A DNA stretch of 11,765 bases from Lachnospiraceae bacterium (GTDB lineage: Bacteria; Bacillota_A; Clostridia; Lachnospirales; Lachnospiraceae). This document shows positions 1 to 7,695 of the stretch, in pieces; the stretch's first letter is position 1; each line of letters opens with the position of its first letter. The stretch lies in NCBI GenBank assembly GCA_028694115.1, contig JAQUUB010000124.1:1-11765 (forward strand), given 5' to 3'. The notes below the pieces were generated by a model. The model ran no database searches and was not told where the DNA came from. It was given only the letters and a program-made list of their open reading frames with translations. The position numbers and the translations under genes are program-made.

Positions 1-194
1 TTTTGTCAAGATAACGTTAGCTATCTTTTCCAAAATTTACATGTTTGTTTGGTTCGTTCTTTATTTCTGAAATCTTCTTTTATTAGAATTTTCAAGATTG
101 CATTACTGTTTATTTGTCAATGTTCTATTGTCTGCAAACCCTTGTAAAACCTAGGGTTTTGGGCTGTTTACTTTTGTTTCCTCAGCCGTGCGAC
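1..194 (-). other. Structured untranslated leader, candidate rRNA operon leader
   Basis: No credible ORF lies here on either strand. The minus-strand transcript from the promoter at 201-229 would contain a GGCTG/CAGCC stem (183-187 with 162-166). It would then offer a choice between two hairpins sharing bases: AAACCC/GGGTTT (136-141 with 154-159) or AAAACC/GGTTTT (146-151 with 155-160). Further on, GAACATTGACAAATAAAC (about 108-125) and CAATCTTGAAAATTC (86-100) resemble the boxA-like ATTGAAAA tracts of clostridial rRNA leaders. Near the edge an imperfect inverted repeat, GATAGC/GTTATC, spans 10-25. No T-box specifier or AGGGTGG-type core is visible. An rRNA operon beginning just outside the window is the preferred reading; another long 5' UTR remains possible. 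Confidence 0.35.
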
Positions 195-200
195 TTGTAT

Positions 201-229
201 ATAATATCATTATGGTACCTTAATGTCAA
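201..229 (-). promoter_or_regulatory. Strong sigma-A-type promoter reading out of the left edge
   Basis: On the minus strand TTGACA (224-229) is followed by exactly 17 bases and then TATTAT (201-206), with transcription expected to begin near 194. The -35 matches consensus fully and the -10 in five of six positions, which makes this the best promoter in the window. It lies downstream of the lipoprotein terminator and faces no gene within the window, so it must serve something beyond the left edge. The strength would suit an rRNA or other highly expressed operon, but that is inference. Confidence 0.6.
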
Positions 230-280
230 CACTATTTTTCAAAAAAAAATATTTTAATTCTTTTTCTTACTTTTATATAC

Positions 281-316
281 AAAAAAGGTCCAAAACCAGA
301 TAAGCATTTTGGACCT
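281..316 (-). terminator. Factor-independent terminator of the kinase-lipoprotein unit
   Basis: Read on the minus strand, AGGTCCAAAA (307-316) pairs perfectly with TTTTGGACCT (286-295) around an 11-base loop and runs into a U tract (281-286). It begins 10 bases beyond the stop codon of the lipoprotein gene, so it closes that transcription unit before the leftward promoter at 201-229. Confidence 0.9.
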
Positions 317-325
317 CATGAACCG

Positions 326-1051
326 TTATTTTAAAGGAATTGTAGATTGGTTTTCACCATTTTTAATAATAAAATGCATTTGATTTATTTCTCCATATTC
401 CATTGGAACTTCTAATACGACAACTGTATCTAATTCCCCATTCGCTGTAATCATTTCATCCAATGTTGATAAATCATTCAACAGCAATGTAGTCAATGCA
501 TTTTTTCGATCTGTCTCATTTAATAAAATTCGAAAGGTAGGATTTACCGAAAGAGTATTACATTGCAAATCCCCATCTGTTACATTTTTTACTTTAAAAT
601 GAATTACCATAAGGTGATTTCCCGGTGTTGCTGACATTGAAAAATAACTGTTTGCGTCTTCACCCTTTGGATAGGAATCAGTCATTTCAAAACTATCATA
701 TTTGATTTCAAATCCATTAAGTCCCAAAGCCTCTGCAATATCCTGTGTACCATCAGCAACCACTTGATTTTCTGAAACCCCTGTCTTATTTGATTCATCC
801 TGATTATTATCTTCTTCTTGTTCTGCCTCTGATGCTTTAAAAGCTTCTACCTTTGCTTTTAACAATCTAGCCTCTGAAGTATCCACTAGATTTTGATGAT
901 TACTATCATACTTCAATAACAAATCTGTTGCATATCCAACAACCTGCTGCTGTTCCTGATCTGTTAAATTAATCGTAGCTACATAGGAGCAGCCACTCAC
1001 TATCATCATACCCATGAAAGCTAGTAATATAACTTTTACCCTTTTATTCAC
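326..1051 (-). CDS. Small secreted lipoprotein with a C-terminal DUF4352-like domain
   Basis: This 241-residue protein starts with a basic n-region, a hydrophobic stretch (about 7-17) and the lipobox IVSGC, so Cys21 should be lipidated and the protein anchored outside the membrane. Residues 25-75 are predicted helical, followed by an acidic, Asn/Gln-rich linker (75-95). A beta-rich domain (about 110-240) follows, with a 'HLMVIHFKVKN' strand typical of DUF4352-like immunoglobulin-type domains; the family name is tentative. The start is GTG, with AGGAGG nine bases upstream. It lies 61 bases downstream of the histidine kinase gene on the same strand, with no terminator between them. A lone TATAAT-like box (1071-1076) could give extra transcription but has no clear -35. 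The pairing suggests an accessory sensor for, or target of, the kinase; the actual function is unknown. Confidence 0.8.
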   Translation of the reverse strand: MNKRVKVILLAFMGMMIVSGCSYVATINLTDQEQQQVVGYATDLLLKYDSNHQNLVDTSEARLLKAKVEAFKASEAEQEEDNNQDESNKTGVSENQVVADGTQDIAEALGLNGFEIKYDSFEMTDSYPKGEDANSYFSMSATPGNHLMVIHFKVKNVTDGDLQCNTLSVNPTFRILLNETDRKNALTTLLLNDLSTLDEMITANGELDTVVVLEVPMEYGEINQMHFIIKNGENQSTIPLK

Positions 1052-1112
1052 AGATTGCTTCCTCCTAAATATTATATCTGCATGTTACATAGCATTTTAT
1101 CACTTTCTGACC

Positions 1113-2594
1113 TTATTTGCAATCCAATTCAAACCAGAATGCTACACCATTCTCGTAATTTGTTACGCCATATTCTTTATTAAAAGATTCCATAATTGCT
1201 TTTACAATAGAAAGTCCTACACCACTTCCACCATATTCTCTTGTTCTAGCCTTATCAACTTTATAAAATTTTGTCCATAATTGTTCTAAACAATCTTCTG
1301 CTATAGGTTTTCCTGTGTTAAATACTGTAATTCTTACGAGATTCTGCTTGTTTTCAATCTTTATTTCAATTTTTCTTTCTCCATCCACATGATGAATTGC
1401 ATTACTAAAATAATTCGTAAATACTTCTTCTGTTTTAAACTCGTCCGCCCATACATATATGGGTTCCCTTTCACCAAAAGTTACTTCTGCATTTGCTTGT
1501 TTAATTAATATATCTGATGATTGAATACAGTTTGAAATTAATTCTACAATATCAAAGCGTTCTAAAGTTATTGTATCATTTCCACATTCTAATTGATTTA
1601 AATTCAGAAGATTTTTCACAAGCTTATTCATTTTATTTGCTTCATCCATAATTACTTCGCAGTAAAAATCTCTACTTTCTGCATCATCACTAATTCCTTC
1701 TTTAAGCCCTTCTGCATAACCCTGTATTAATGCAATCGGTGTTTTTAATTCATGAGAAACATTTGATAAGAATTCCTTTCTCATTTCATCTATTTCTTCT
1801 TTCTTTTTAAGATCACTTTGCAATTCATTATTAGCAGTCTTTAGCTCGGAAATTGTATTTTCCAAAGTCTCTGACATCTGATTAATATGTTCTCCTAAAA
1901 TACCTATTTCATTTTTCCCGCCACTTCTATATTTTGCATCAAAATCTAGATTTTTCATCCTTTCAGAAATATCCGCTAATTCCAGAATTGGTCTTGTAAT
2001 CCTTGTCGAAACAATCCAAATAATCAATGCACACAAAAGCATAGCTGTTAATCCAACATAAGTTAAGAAACGATTAGCGATTGACACACTTTCCCTGATA
2101 CTCTCTAGGGGAGTCCTCATAAAAATAATTTTATCACTGCCAAGTGTTCCCCATAACTCCATAAAATCCGATTTCATACGCGGATCATTCGATAGTTTCA
2201 CAACATAACTGTTATTAGAAAAAAGGACTTCATCATGATTGCCCTTAGGATATATGGAATTACGGTTAAAAATATAATCCATAAGACGCATGATAAGCAA
2301 ATCTTCTTCCCTACTAGAACATTTTATTGTCTGTAGTGCTGAATCAACAACAACAACACTAAGGTTATTTGTTGTACATAAGCGCGTAAACTCAATATCA
2401 AATTCATCAGAATCAATTTCCCCCTCCTGAAATAATTGATTTAAGTTCTCATAAGATGCCTTCACTGTTTTTAATTTACTTTTCACATAATACTTTTGTA
2501 AAAAGACACTATTAATGCAAAGACACGCTCCAATGGTACCTGCTAATAGAGAGATAAAAATTATGGCGAATTGTATTTTAATGGAATGTTTCAT
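1113..2594 (-). CDS. Membrane sensor histidine kinase, apparently orphan
   Basis: The 493-residue protein has a membrane segment at about 7-28, an extracytoplasmic sensor region at about 30-175, a second membrane segment at about 178-197, and a HAMP domain with coiled-coil linker at about 198-270. A HisKA dimerisation domain follows with the H-box SHELKTP, so His281 is the phosphoacceptor. The HATPase domain shows an N-box (Asn394, Asn398), a G1-like NTG (426-428), an F-box-like LWTKFYKVD and a G2 box GGSGVGLSIV (455-464). All catalytic motifs are intact, so it should autophosphorylate. The sensor region is not one I can name. The usual neighbouring response regulator is absent: upstream is a divergent DUF4317 gene and downstream a lipoprotein gene. 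Its partner must lie elsewhere, or the locus has lost it. The start is ATG with a weak purine-rich site (AAAGGAAAAGAG) upstream. Confidence 0.93.
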   Translation of the reverse strand: MKHSIKIQFAIIFISLLAGTIGACLCINSVFLQKYYVKSKLKTVKASYENLNQLFQEGEIDSDEFDIEFTRLCTTNNLSVVVVDSALQTIKCSSREEDLLIMRLMDYIFNRNSIYPKGNHDEVLFSNNSYVVKLSNDPRMKSDFMELWGTLGSDKIIFMRTPLESIRESVSIANRFLTYVGLTAMLLCALIIWIVSTRITRPILELADISERMKNLDFDAKYRSGGKNEIGILGEHINQMSETLENTISELKTANNELQSDLKKKEEIDEMRKEFLSNVSHELKTPIALIQGYAEGLKEGISDDAESRDFYCEVIMDEANKMNKLVKNLLNLNQLECGNDTITLERFDIVELISNCIQSSDILIKQANAEVTFGEREPIYVWADEFKTEEVFTNYFSNAIHHVDGERKIEIKIENKQNLVRITVFNTGKPIAEDCLEQLWTKFYKVDKARTREYGGSGVGLSIVKAIMESFNKEYGVTNYENGVAFWFELDCK

Positions 2595-2644
2595 ATGTTT
2601 CTCTTTTCCTTTATTATTAAATTTGTTGGGTTATATTTAAAACT

Positions 2645-2673
2645 ATTGTAACTGTTACGGATTTTTTTATCAA
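2645..2673 (-). promoter_or_regulatory. Promoter of the histidine kinase gene
   Basis: On the minus strand TTGATA (2668-2673), a 17-base spacer and TACAAT (2645-2650) form a good sigma-A promoter. Predicted initiation near 2638 leaves a leader of roughly 45 bases before the kinase ATG. The inverted repeat at 2674-2706 abuts the -35, in a position suited to an activator or autoregulator. Confidence 0.6.
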
Positions 2674-2706
2674 CGCAATACACACAATCTTCATATATTT
2701 ATTGCG
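2674..2706. repeat. Inverted repeat CGCAATA...TATTGCG next to the kinase promoter
   Basis: CGCAATA (2674-2680) is repeated in inverse orientation as TATTGCG (2700-2706), with a 19-base gap. The half-sites are 26 bases apart centre to centre, about two and a half helical turns. The inner half-site touches the -35 of the kinase promoter. This could be a regulator binding site; nothing in the window identifies the regulator. Confidence 0.35.
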
Positions 2707-2735
2707 AAAAAAGAATTACCATTGCTAGTAATTCT
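2706..2735 (-). terminator. Terminator-like hairpin between the divergent genes
   Basis: AGAATTAC (2712-2719) and GTAATTCT (2728-2735) form a perfect 8-bp inverted repeat with an 8-base loop. Read on the minus strand the stem runs straight into a short U tract, the form of an intrinsic terminator. No minus-strand gene lies upstream for it to end, so it could stop antisense transcripts from the DUF4317 gene, be a relic, or act as DNA: it overlaps the possible -35 of the plus-strand gene and could be an operator. The stem is AT-rich, so termination may be weak. Confidence 0.4.
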
Positions 2736-2750
2736 GTGCTAAAATTAAAT
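2722..2750 (+). promoter_or_regulatory. Possible promoter of the DUF4317 gene
   Basis: TTGCTA (2722-2727), 17 bases, then TTAAAT (2745-2750) is the best-spaced pair upstream of the plus-strand gene, but the -10 is poor. A TATAAA box at about 2750-2755 is an alternative with an overlong spacer. The -35 falls in the hairpin at 2712-2735. Confidence 0.25.
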
Positions 2751-2806
2751 ATAAATAATCAAATTAAAATAGCAGTTAAAAATATAGTTACAGTATGAGG
2801 TTGAGA

Positions 2807-4048
2807 ATGACAAAAAAAGATATTTTAGAATTAAAAAGACGTTTTAAAAAAGACGAGTGCACATTTACTAAAATGTGTGGATGCTATGTAGATGGCAACA
2901 AAAATCAAGTGGTAAAGTTCAACGAAACATTTTTAAATTTAGAGGCTGATGAATATTATAAATATTTGGAAATTGCTAAGAAGACTTTATCTGGGACGGT
3001 CGGCAATAATCTATTACAACTTGACTTCCCTATCGAAGAGGAAAATGCCGGTGGAAAACAGCAATTTTTAATGGCATTAAAAAGTAGCACCTTAAAAAAT
3101 GAGGATCTTTTAGATCGTTTTTATGAATTAATCATAGAAAATTACGATTTTATTGGAAATTACTTAATTTTGATTTTCCATGATGCTTATGATGTCATGA
3201 CAAAAACGAATGATAATAGCAAGCTTGATGAATCTGAAGAAGTTTATGAATATTTACTCTGTGCCATTTGCCCCGTTTGTCTCTCTAAACCAGGACTTGG
3301 ATACCGCGAAGACGAAAATCGGATTGGTCCTCGCATCAGAGATTGGATTGTTGGTGCACCAGATGCAGGATTTCTGTTCCCTGCTTTCTCAGATCGCAGC
3401 TCTGACATTCATTCCATTACCTATTACATAAAAGATGCAAAGGATTCTCATGCTGAATTTATTTCTGGTGCGCTTGGATGCGGTTCTAAGCTTACTGCTA
3501 CCGAACAGAAGCAAACTTTCCATGCGATTGTAAAACATGCACTTGCTCCTACTACGGAAAAGGGAGATGAGATATTATTAGAAATTCAGGAGAACCTCCA
3601 AAATCTTATTGAACCTGAACAAGAAACCGAAGAAAACGAAGCTGAATCGATCGTATTATCTACCAATACAATTGCCGAAGTATTATCAGAATGTGGAATA
3701 TCAAAAGAAGTGGTCAGCAAAATTGAAAATTCCTGCACAGAAGAATTTGGTGAATTGCTTCCACCCATTAAAAATTTAATTGATGAAAAAGCGATTGAAA
3801 AATATGCTCCTGTCAAAAAAGAACGCGAATTGGTACAGCAGGTGCAAAAACTTCAGCAAGCATTAGCAGAAAAAACAGAAAGCACTGAATTTAATACAGA
3901 TTTTTCTTCTTTTGATGTTTTATTAAAAGTGAAACCCGAAAAAGAAGAACAAATCATAACTCAAATGATCAATGGTCAAAAATGCTTAGTCATTCCAATG
4001 GACGAGGATGAACAAATTAATGTAAATGGTATCATTAAAGATATTTAG
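2807..4048 (+). CDS. DUF4317 family protein of unknown function
   Basis: From the chosen start this is a 413-residue soluble protein beginning MTKKDILELKRRF and continuing into FTKMCGCYVD, which is how the clostridial DUF4317 family typically begins. An in-frame ATG 12 bases upstream (2795) has no ribosome binding site, whereas the ATG at 2807 has GAGG (2797-2800) at good spacing, so the shorter form is preferred. Visible features are a Cys-rich CAICPVC segment (Cys152, 155 and 158), a conserved-looking central region with GLGYREDENRIGPRIRDW (about 163-180) and an acidic linker (about 268-281). A coiled-coil stretch rich in Gln, Glu and Lys (about 336-358) precedes a short beta-rich C-terminus. 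There is no signal peptide or membrane segment, so it should be cytoplasmic. The biochemical role of the family is unknown to me. It is divergent from the kinase gene and convergent with the transporter gene. Confidence 0.85.
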   Translation: MTKKDILELKRRFKKDECTFTKMCGCYVDGNKNQVVKFNETFLNLEADEYYKYLEIAKKTLSGTVGNNLLQLDFPIEEENAGGKQQFLMALKSSTLKNEDLLDRFYELIIENYDFIGNYLILIFHDAYDVMTKTNDNSKLDESEEVYEYLLCAICPVCLSKPGLGYREDENRIGPRIRDWIVGAPDAGFLFPAFSDRSSDIHSITYYIKDAKDSHAEFISGALGCGSKLTATEQKQTFHAIVKHALAPTTEKGDEILLEIQENLQNLIEPEQETEENEAESIVLSTNTIAEVLSECGISKEVVSKIENSCTEEFGELLPPIKNLIDEKAIEKYAPVKKERELVQQVQKLQQALAEKTESTEFNTDFSSFDVLLKVKPEKEEQIITQMINGQKCLVIPMDEDEQINVNGIIKDI

Positions 4049-4051
4049 ATA

Positions 4052-4100
4052 AAAAGAGCAACTTCCAGTGCACTATCCGTACATTGAGAGTTGCTCTTTT
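4052..4100. terminator. Bidirectional terminator between convergent genes
   Basis: A perfect 12-bp stem, AAAAGAGCAACT (4052-4063) with AGTTGCTCTTTT (4089-4100), continues inward with further pairs, including CAGTGCAC against GTACATTG with one mismatch and one wobble. U tracts follow on both strands. It lies 3 bases after the DUF4317 stop and 5 bases from the transporter stop, so a single element serves both genes. Confidence 0.92.
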
Positions 4101-4105
4101 ATTAT

Positions 4106-5443
4106 TTAATTTGTCTTCCACTTTCCACTTCTATAGAAAATAAATGACAGAATCATTGAAATTGTCCAGCCAATTGGCCATGACATCCAGATACCCGTTA
4201 CTCCAAATTGATTGCTTAATATAAATGCAAGAATGACTCTTAAAATCAAGTCTGCAAAAGTAGCAATCATAAATAGTACCATGCTTCCACTTCCTCTTAA
4301 TACTCCATCACTAATGAGCTTGATACAAATCACAAAATAAAATGGAGCAACGATATGTAGAAATGTATTTCCTATTGTCATTGCATTTTGGCTAACCTCT
4401 GCATTCATGAAAAATCCGAGGAATGATTTTCCAAAAAAGAAATAGCACATAAAGAAAAAGGCGGCTACACCTAATGATAAAACAACGCCCGAGCTCCACG
4501 CTTTTCTAACTCTATGGATTTTACCGGCTCCAATGTTCTGAGCTGTAAATCCTGATACACCATTTCCCAATGTCGCAAAGCTTGTAATTGCAAATGTATT
4601 TAGCTTAATTGCAGCAGAATAGCCTGCAATTGCACTCGATCCATAACCATTCACCAATTTTTGAATAAATAAATTTCCTACTGAGATAAAACTCTGCTGA
4701 ATAATACTAGGAATTGCAATCGATGCAATTTTTTCAAGCAACTTTTTATCAAATCTTTTATATTTTTCTGTTGTTCCTATTTCTCCTAATCTCTTTGATA
4801 AAAAAACCAAAGATAAAACACATGATATTCCTTGTGCAATAAAAGTAGCCCATGCTACACCCTGAACACCCCATTGGAATTTTATTACAAAAAGTAAGTC
4901 TAGAGCTACATTTGATATTGATGATGCAATTAGAAAATATAAGGGAGTCTTACTATCTCCTAATGAATTAAAAATTCCTGTTGCAACATTATAGAGATAT
5001 AAAAATACAAATCCACCTGTATAGATTTTAAGATATAAATCAGCATCTCTCATAATATTATCTGGTGTATTCAATAATTGCATAAATAATCGGCTTAATA
5101 ATAGTCCAAATCCAGTTAATACAACCGATAAGACGAATCCTGCAATCATAGACGTGGAAACTGTTGTCTTCAAATCTTTATATTGCTTGGAACCAAATAG
5201 TTGGCTTACTACTACCGAACATCCAATCTGGCTGCCTATTGCTACTGCCATAAAAAGCATCGTTATGGGGTAACTTGCCCCTACAGCCGCTAGTGCATCT
5301 TCTCCTGCAAACGTTCCAGCAATTACGCTATCTGCAATATTGTATAGCTGCTGAAAAATTACTCCTACAAACATAGGAATTGAAAATCTCCATAGAACAG
5401 AAGATTCTTTTCCCTCTGTCAAATCCTTTATCACCCGTAACAT
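4106..5443 (-). CDS. MATE-family multidrug/metabolite efflux transporter
   Basis: This is a polytopic membrane protein of 445 residues from the chosen start, the normal length of the MATE family. Two homologous MatE halves are visible: the first begins at LTEGKESSVLWRFSIPMF with the family signature FQQLYNIADSVIAG; the second begins near IASIAIPSIIQQSFISVGNLFIQ. About twelve hydrophobic segments can be counted. Members export organic cations, drugs or metabolites using a Na+ or H+ gradient; the substrate cannot be read from the sequence. Start: the ATG at 5443 gives the usual family N-terminus and has AGGA eight bases upstream. A TTG at 5470, nine codons earlier, also has a plausible GGAG site and cannot be excluded. 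It has its own promoter at 5493-5522 and shares a terminator with the DUF4317 gene. Confidence 0.9.
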   Translation of the reverse strand: MLRVIKDLTEGKESSVLWRFSIPMFVGVIFQQLYNIADSVIAGTFAGEDALAAVGASYPITMLFMAVAIGSQIGCSVVVSQLFGSKQYKDLKTTVSTSMIAGFVLSVVLTGFGLLLSRLFMQLLNTPDNIMRDADLYLKIYTGGFVFLYLYNVATGIFNSLGDSKTPLYFLIASSISNVALDLLFVIKFQWGVQGVAWATFIAQGISCVLSLVFLSKRLGEIGTTEKYKRFDKKLLEKIASIAIPSIIQQSFISVGNLFIQKLVNGYGSSAIAGYSAAIKLNTFAITSFATLGNGVSGFTAQNIGAGKIHRVRKAWSSGVVLSLGVAAFFFMCYFFFGKSFLGFFMNAEVSQNAMTIGNTFLHIVAPFYFVICIKLISDGVLRGSGSMVLFMIATFADLILRVILAFILSNQFGVTGIWMSWPIGWTISMILSFIFYRSGKWKTN

Positions 5444-5492
5444 GCCCTCTTTCCTATGATGAAAAATCAATCTTTAATCTCCAACTCTATCG

Positions 5493-5522
5493 ATTATATA
5501 CCTAAAGTCTAAGATAATCCAA
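5493..5522 (-). promoter_or_regulatory. Promoter of the MATE transporter gene
   Basis: On the minus strand TTGGAT (5517-5522), an 18-base spacer and a perfect TATAAT (5493-5498) precede the transporter. Initiation is expected near 5486, just upstream of the GGAG that would serve the TTG start. No terminator is visible after the upstream chemoreceptor gene, so some read-through from it may add to expression. Confidence 0.55.
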
Positions 5523-5572
5523 TATTGTTTTATCAATCAACCATATGGACATGAATATTTTCCCCTTGCTTC

Positions 5573-7600
5573 TTAAGAAAATAGGCCTTTTAATTCCTCT
5601 GTCAGATTGTTTGCAGAAGTTTTACAATTTCCAACAATCGTAAGCGTGTCTTCTATTACAAAAGATAATTCCGAAGTACTTTCTGTTGCCTGATGAATCC
5701 CTTCAATATTTTCATGCATGGTATTTGTTATCATCTTTATCCCTTGATTCATTGTTTCAAATTTTTCTTGTAATTCAATAGCATGTGAATTGAACCTTAT
5801 TAGAATTTCTTCTAACATTCGAGTATTTTTATTCTCTTCTTTCCCTGATTCTAAAAATCCTAAGTAGTTTTTAATAACGGTATGATCTACAAAGCCCATG
5901 ATTTGCTTCGCATTATCAACTAACATCTCAATCACTTCTGTAATTTCTGTACTGATTATGCTAATATTTCCGGCTGTTCGGCTTGTTTGTTCTGCTAATT
6001 CTCGGATTTCTTTTGCAATTACCGCAAATCCTTTTCCTTCTGCACCTGCACGGGCTGCCTCAATTGTGGCATTTAATGAAAGAATACGCGTTTTACTTGA
6101 TATACTTAAAATATCCGTTGCAAAAGATTGAATCTTATCCATTTTTAATGCTTCCTCTACTGCATGTTCCAGCTTATTTTGCATATGATGAATCATTTCT
6201 GTAGCATTTTGAATTCCCTCTTCCATTTTTACTAAATCACTATTTGATCCTTCTAATATTTGGTTTGCTAGTTCTCTTCCCTCTGTAGAATATCTAGCTA
6301 TTGAATAGGCAAATGCATAACTCCCTTCTGAGTTCTTACTTAGTTTATCCGTCGTACTGCAGGTAGAATCCATTCCCGCTTCTAATTCTTCCATTACAGC
6401 AAGCACGTCACTAATGCATTTATGTGAAATATTGTTTTTGTTTGATGCTTCCTCAACCGCTTGAAACAGACTCTTTGATTCCTGATCAAGATTTGCAAAA
6501 ATACTAGATAAATTCTTTGCTAGCTTTTGCAGTGCCTGGTGTAAGTGCCTTACTTCCTTTGTATTTTTATAGACTATTTTTTTATTATCTATATCTGTTA
6601 TTCCCTTAGATAGTTTTGATGTCTCTTCCTCTACCCATCTTACTAATTTTACAATTGTTGTAGATATGGAAGCCGCACTGATGACACATATTACTACTAT
6701 ACACGCAAGTGCTAAAAAAAAGCCTCCCATCAAGAAAATAATCACAGAATATAGTTCTCTCGTTGGCGTAATAACAGCAATGGATAAGTTGCTGATGCCA
6801 ATTGGCTGATAAGTAAACACACTTTGTTTTCCTTCATATTCTGCACTTCCCTTTCCACTAACAAGACTTACCATTTGAGTATAGATCTTTCTCTCTTTTT
6901 CTGATGGAACGATTGTTTGATCTAACCAGTTTTCCTTCAGTACCTTGTCCTGGTTCCGGTGAGCACTTACTGTACCATCCTGATTTAACATAATAACACT
7001 GCTGTTTTTAGTAAATGAATATGTATTTAGTACCGATGAGATATGTTCTAAATTTGCAAATCCAATTAATACACCTACTGGCTTTCCATTTCTTATAATC
7101 GGAGTACTAATTGCCAATACATTTCTGCCTGTACTTTTCGAAATCATAGGTTGGCTTACAATTGTCGTTTGCTCCTTCCAAGTGCTACGAAAACATTCTT
7201 CTCTTGCAATTGAGATTCCATGTTTATCTCCACCATCTGTATGTACCTGCTCTGTTCCATACTGATTCGCTACTACAAAATGTGACCAGACTCCATTTTT
7301 ATCCTCTTTCATGATTTCCTGTAAAAAAGGCTCTGCTACTGTATAATCTAATGTTACAATCTTCTCCTGCTTTGCCATAGTTTCTATTACTTTTACATAT
7401 TTTGATACTTCTTCATTCATGTACCCTGAAAGTAAACTTGCAAACATTTTTGTTTCATTTTCTTTTTCTTCCTTCATGTCAGCTGCAATCAGAATAATTA
7501 CAATTAGAAAAACAATACATATCGGCAAAAGAAAGAACCGTAATAATTTAGCTGTAAATACTCCTTTAAATGTTCTATCCATAAATATTCCCATCCGCAT
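5573..7600 (-). CDS. Methyl-accepting chemotaxis protein with a dCache-like sensor
   Basis: A transmembrane chemoreceptor of 675 residues. TM1 is at about 21-40 and TM2 at about 284-309. Between them lies an extracytoplasmic domain of about 240 residues with the double-Cache pattern, including RSTWKEQTTIVSQP, STGRNVLAISTPI and GKPVGVLIGFANLE. The amino-acid-binding dCache motif (RxWY) is not evident, so the ligand is unknown. A HAMP-like linker (about 305-365) leads to the MA signalling domain. Its hairpin tip, ATIEAARAGAEGKGFAVIAKEIRELAEQT (about 511-539 in pieces), is well conserved and should contact CheA/CheW. About 156 residues follow the tip, fitting a 44-heptad receptor. There is no C-terminal CheR-tethering pentapeptide. 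The start is uncertain: the ATG at 7600 has a poor RBS and sits in a hairpin, while ATG codons at 7594 and 7582 remain possible. No adjacent che genes are present. Confidence 0.92.
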   Translation of the reverse strand: MRMGIFMDRTFKGVFTAKLLRFFLLPICIVFLIVIILIAADMKEEKENETKMFASLLSGYMNEEVSKYVKVIETMAKQEKIVTLDYTVAEPFLQEIMKEDKNGVWSHFVVANQYGTEQVHTDGGDKHGISIAREECFRSTWKEQTTIVSQPMISKSTGRNVLAISTPIIRNGKPVGVLIGFANLEHISSVLNTYSFTKNSSVIMLNQDGTVSAHRNQDKVLKENWLDQTIVPSEKERKIYTQMVSLVSGKGSAEYEGKQSVFTYQPIGISNLSIAVITPTRELYSVIIFLMGGFFLALACIVVICVISAASISTTIVKLVRWVEEETSKLSKGITDIDNKKIVYKNTKEVRHLHQALQKLAKNLSSIFANLDQESKSLFQAVEEASNKNNISHKCISDVLAVMEELEAGMDSTCSTTDKLSKNSEGSYAFAYSIARYSTEGRELANQILEGSNSDLVKMEEGIQNATEMIHHMQNKLEHAVEEALKMDKIQSFATDILSISSKTRILSLNATIEAARAGAEGKGFAVIAKEIRELAEQTSRTAGNISIISTEITEVIEMLVDNAKQIMGFVDHTVIKNYLGFLESGKEENKNTRMLEEILIRFNSHAIELQEKFETMNQGIKMITNTMHENIEGIHQATESTSELSFVIEDTLTIVGNCKTSANNLTEELKGLFS

Positions 7601-7612
7601 GCTCTAGCATGC
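7597..7612 (-). repeat. Small hairpin over the first ATG of the chemoreceptor
   Basis: GCATGC (7597-7602) and GCATGC (7607-7612) form a 6-bp stem with a 4-base loop in the mRNA, covering the most upstream ATG (7598-7600). It would hide that codon from ribosomes, favouring the in-frame ATG at 7582, which has GGGA seven bases upstream. Alternatively it tunes translation. Confidence 0.4.
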
Positions 7613-7695
7613 ATCCTTATTCTAGTATCTAAAATATATCAATGATTACCATTTCTTTCTATCAATCCCTGGCAAAAATTAGGTAAAAACCACGT

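Noticed and set aside
1..194. T-box leader or tRNA gene at the left edge
   Set aside because: There is no T-box AGGGTGG-type core, no terminator/antiterminator pair and no cloverleaf; a promoter plus simple hairpins is all that is supported.
1014..1280. Plus-strand ORF of 88 codons antisense to the kinase and lipoprotein genes
   Set aside because: It lies opposite two clear minus-strand genes, has no convincing ribosome site, and its composition (Cys/Phe/Ile-rich) is that of an antisense shadow.
2795..2806. Upstream ATG of the DUF4317 gene
   Set aside because: There is no Shine-Dalgarno sequence before it, whereas GAGG sits correctly for the ATG at 2807, and the shorter N-terminus fits the family.
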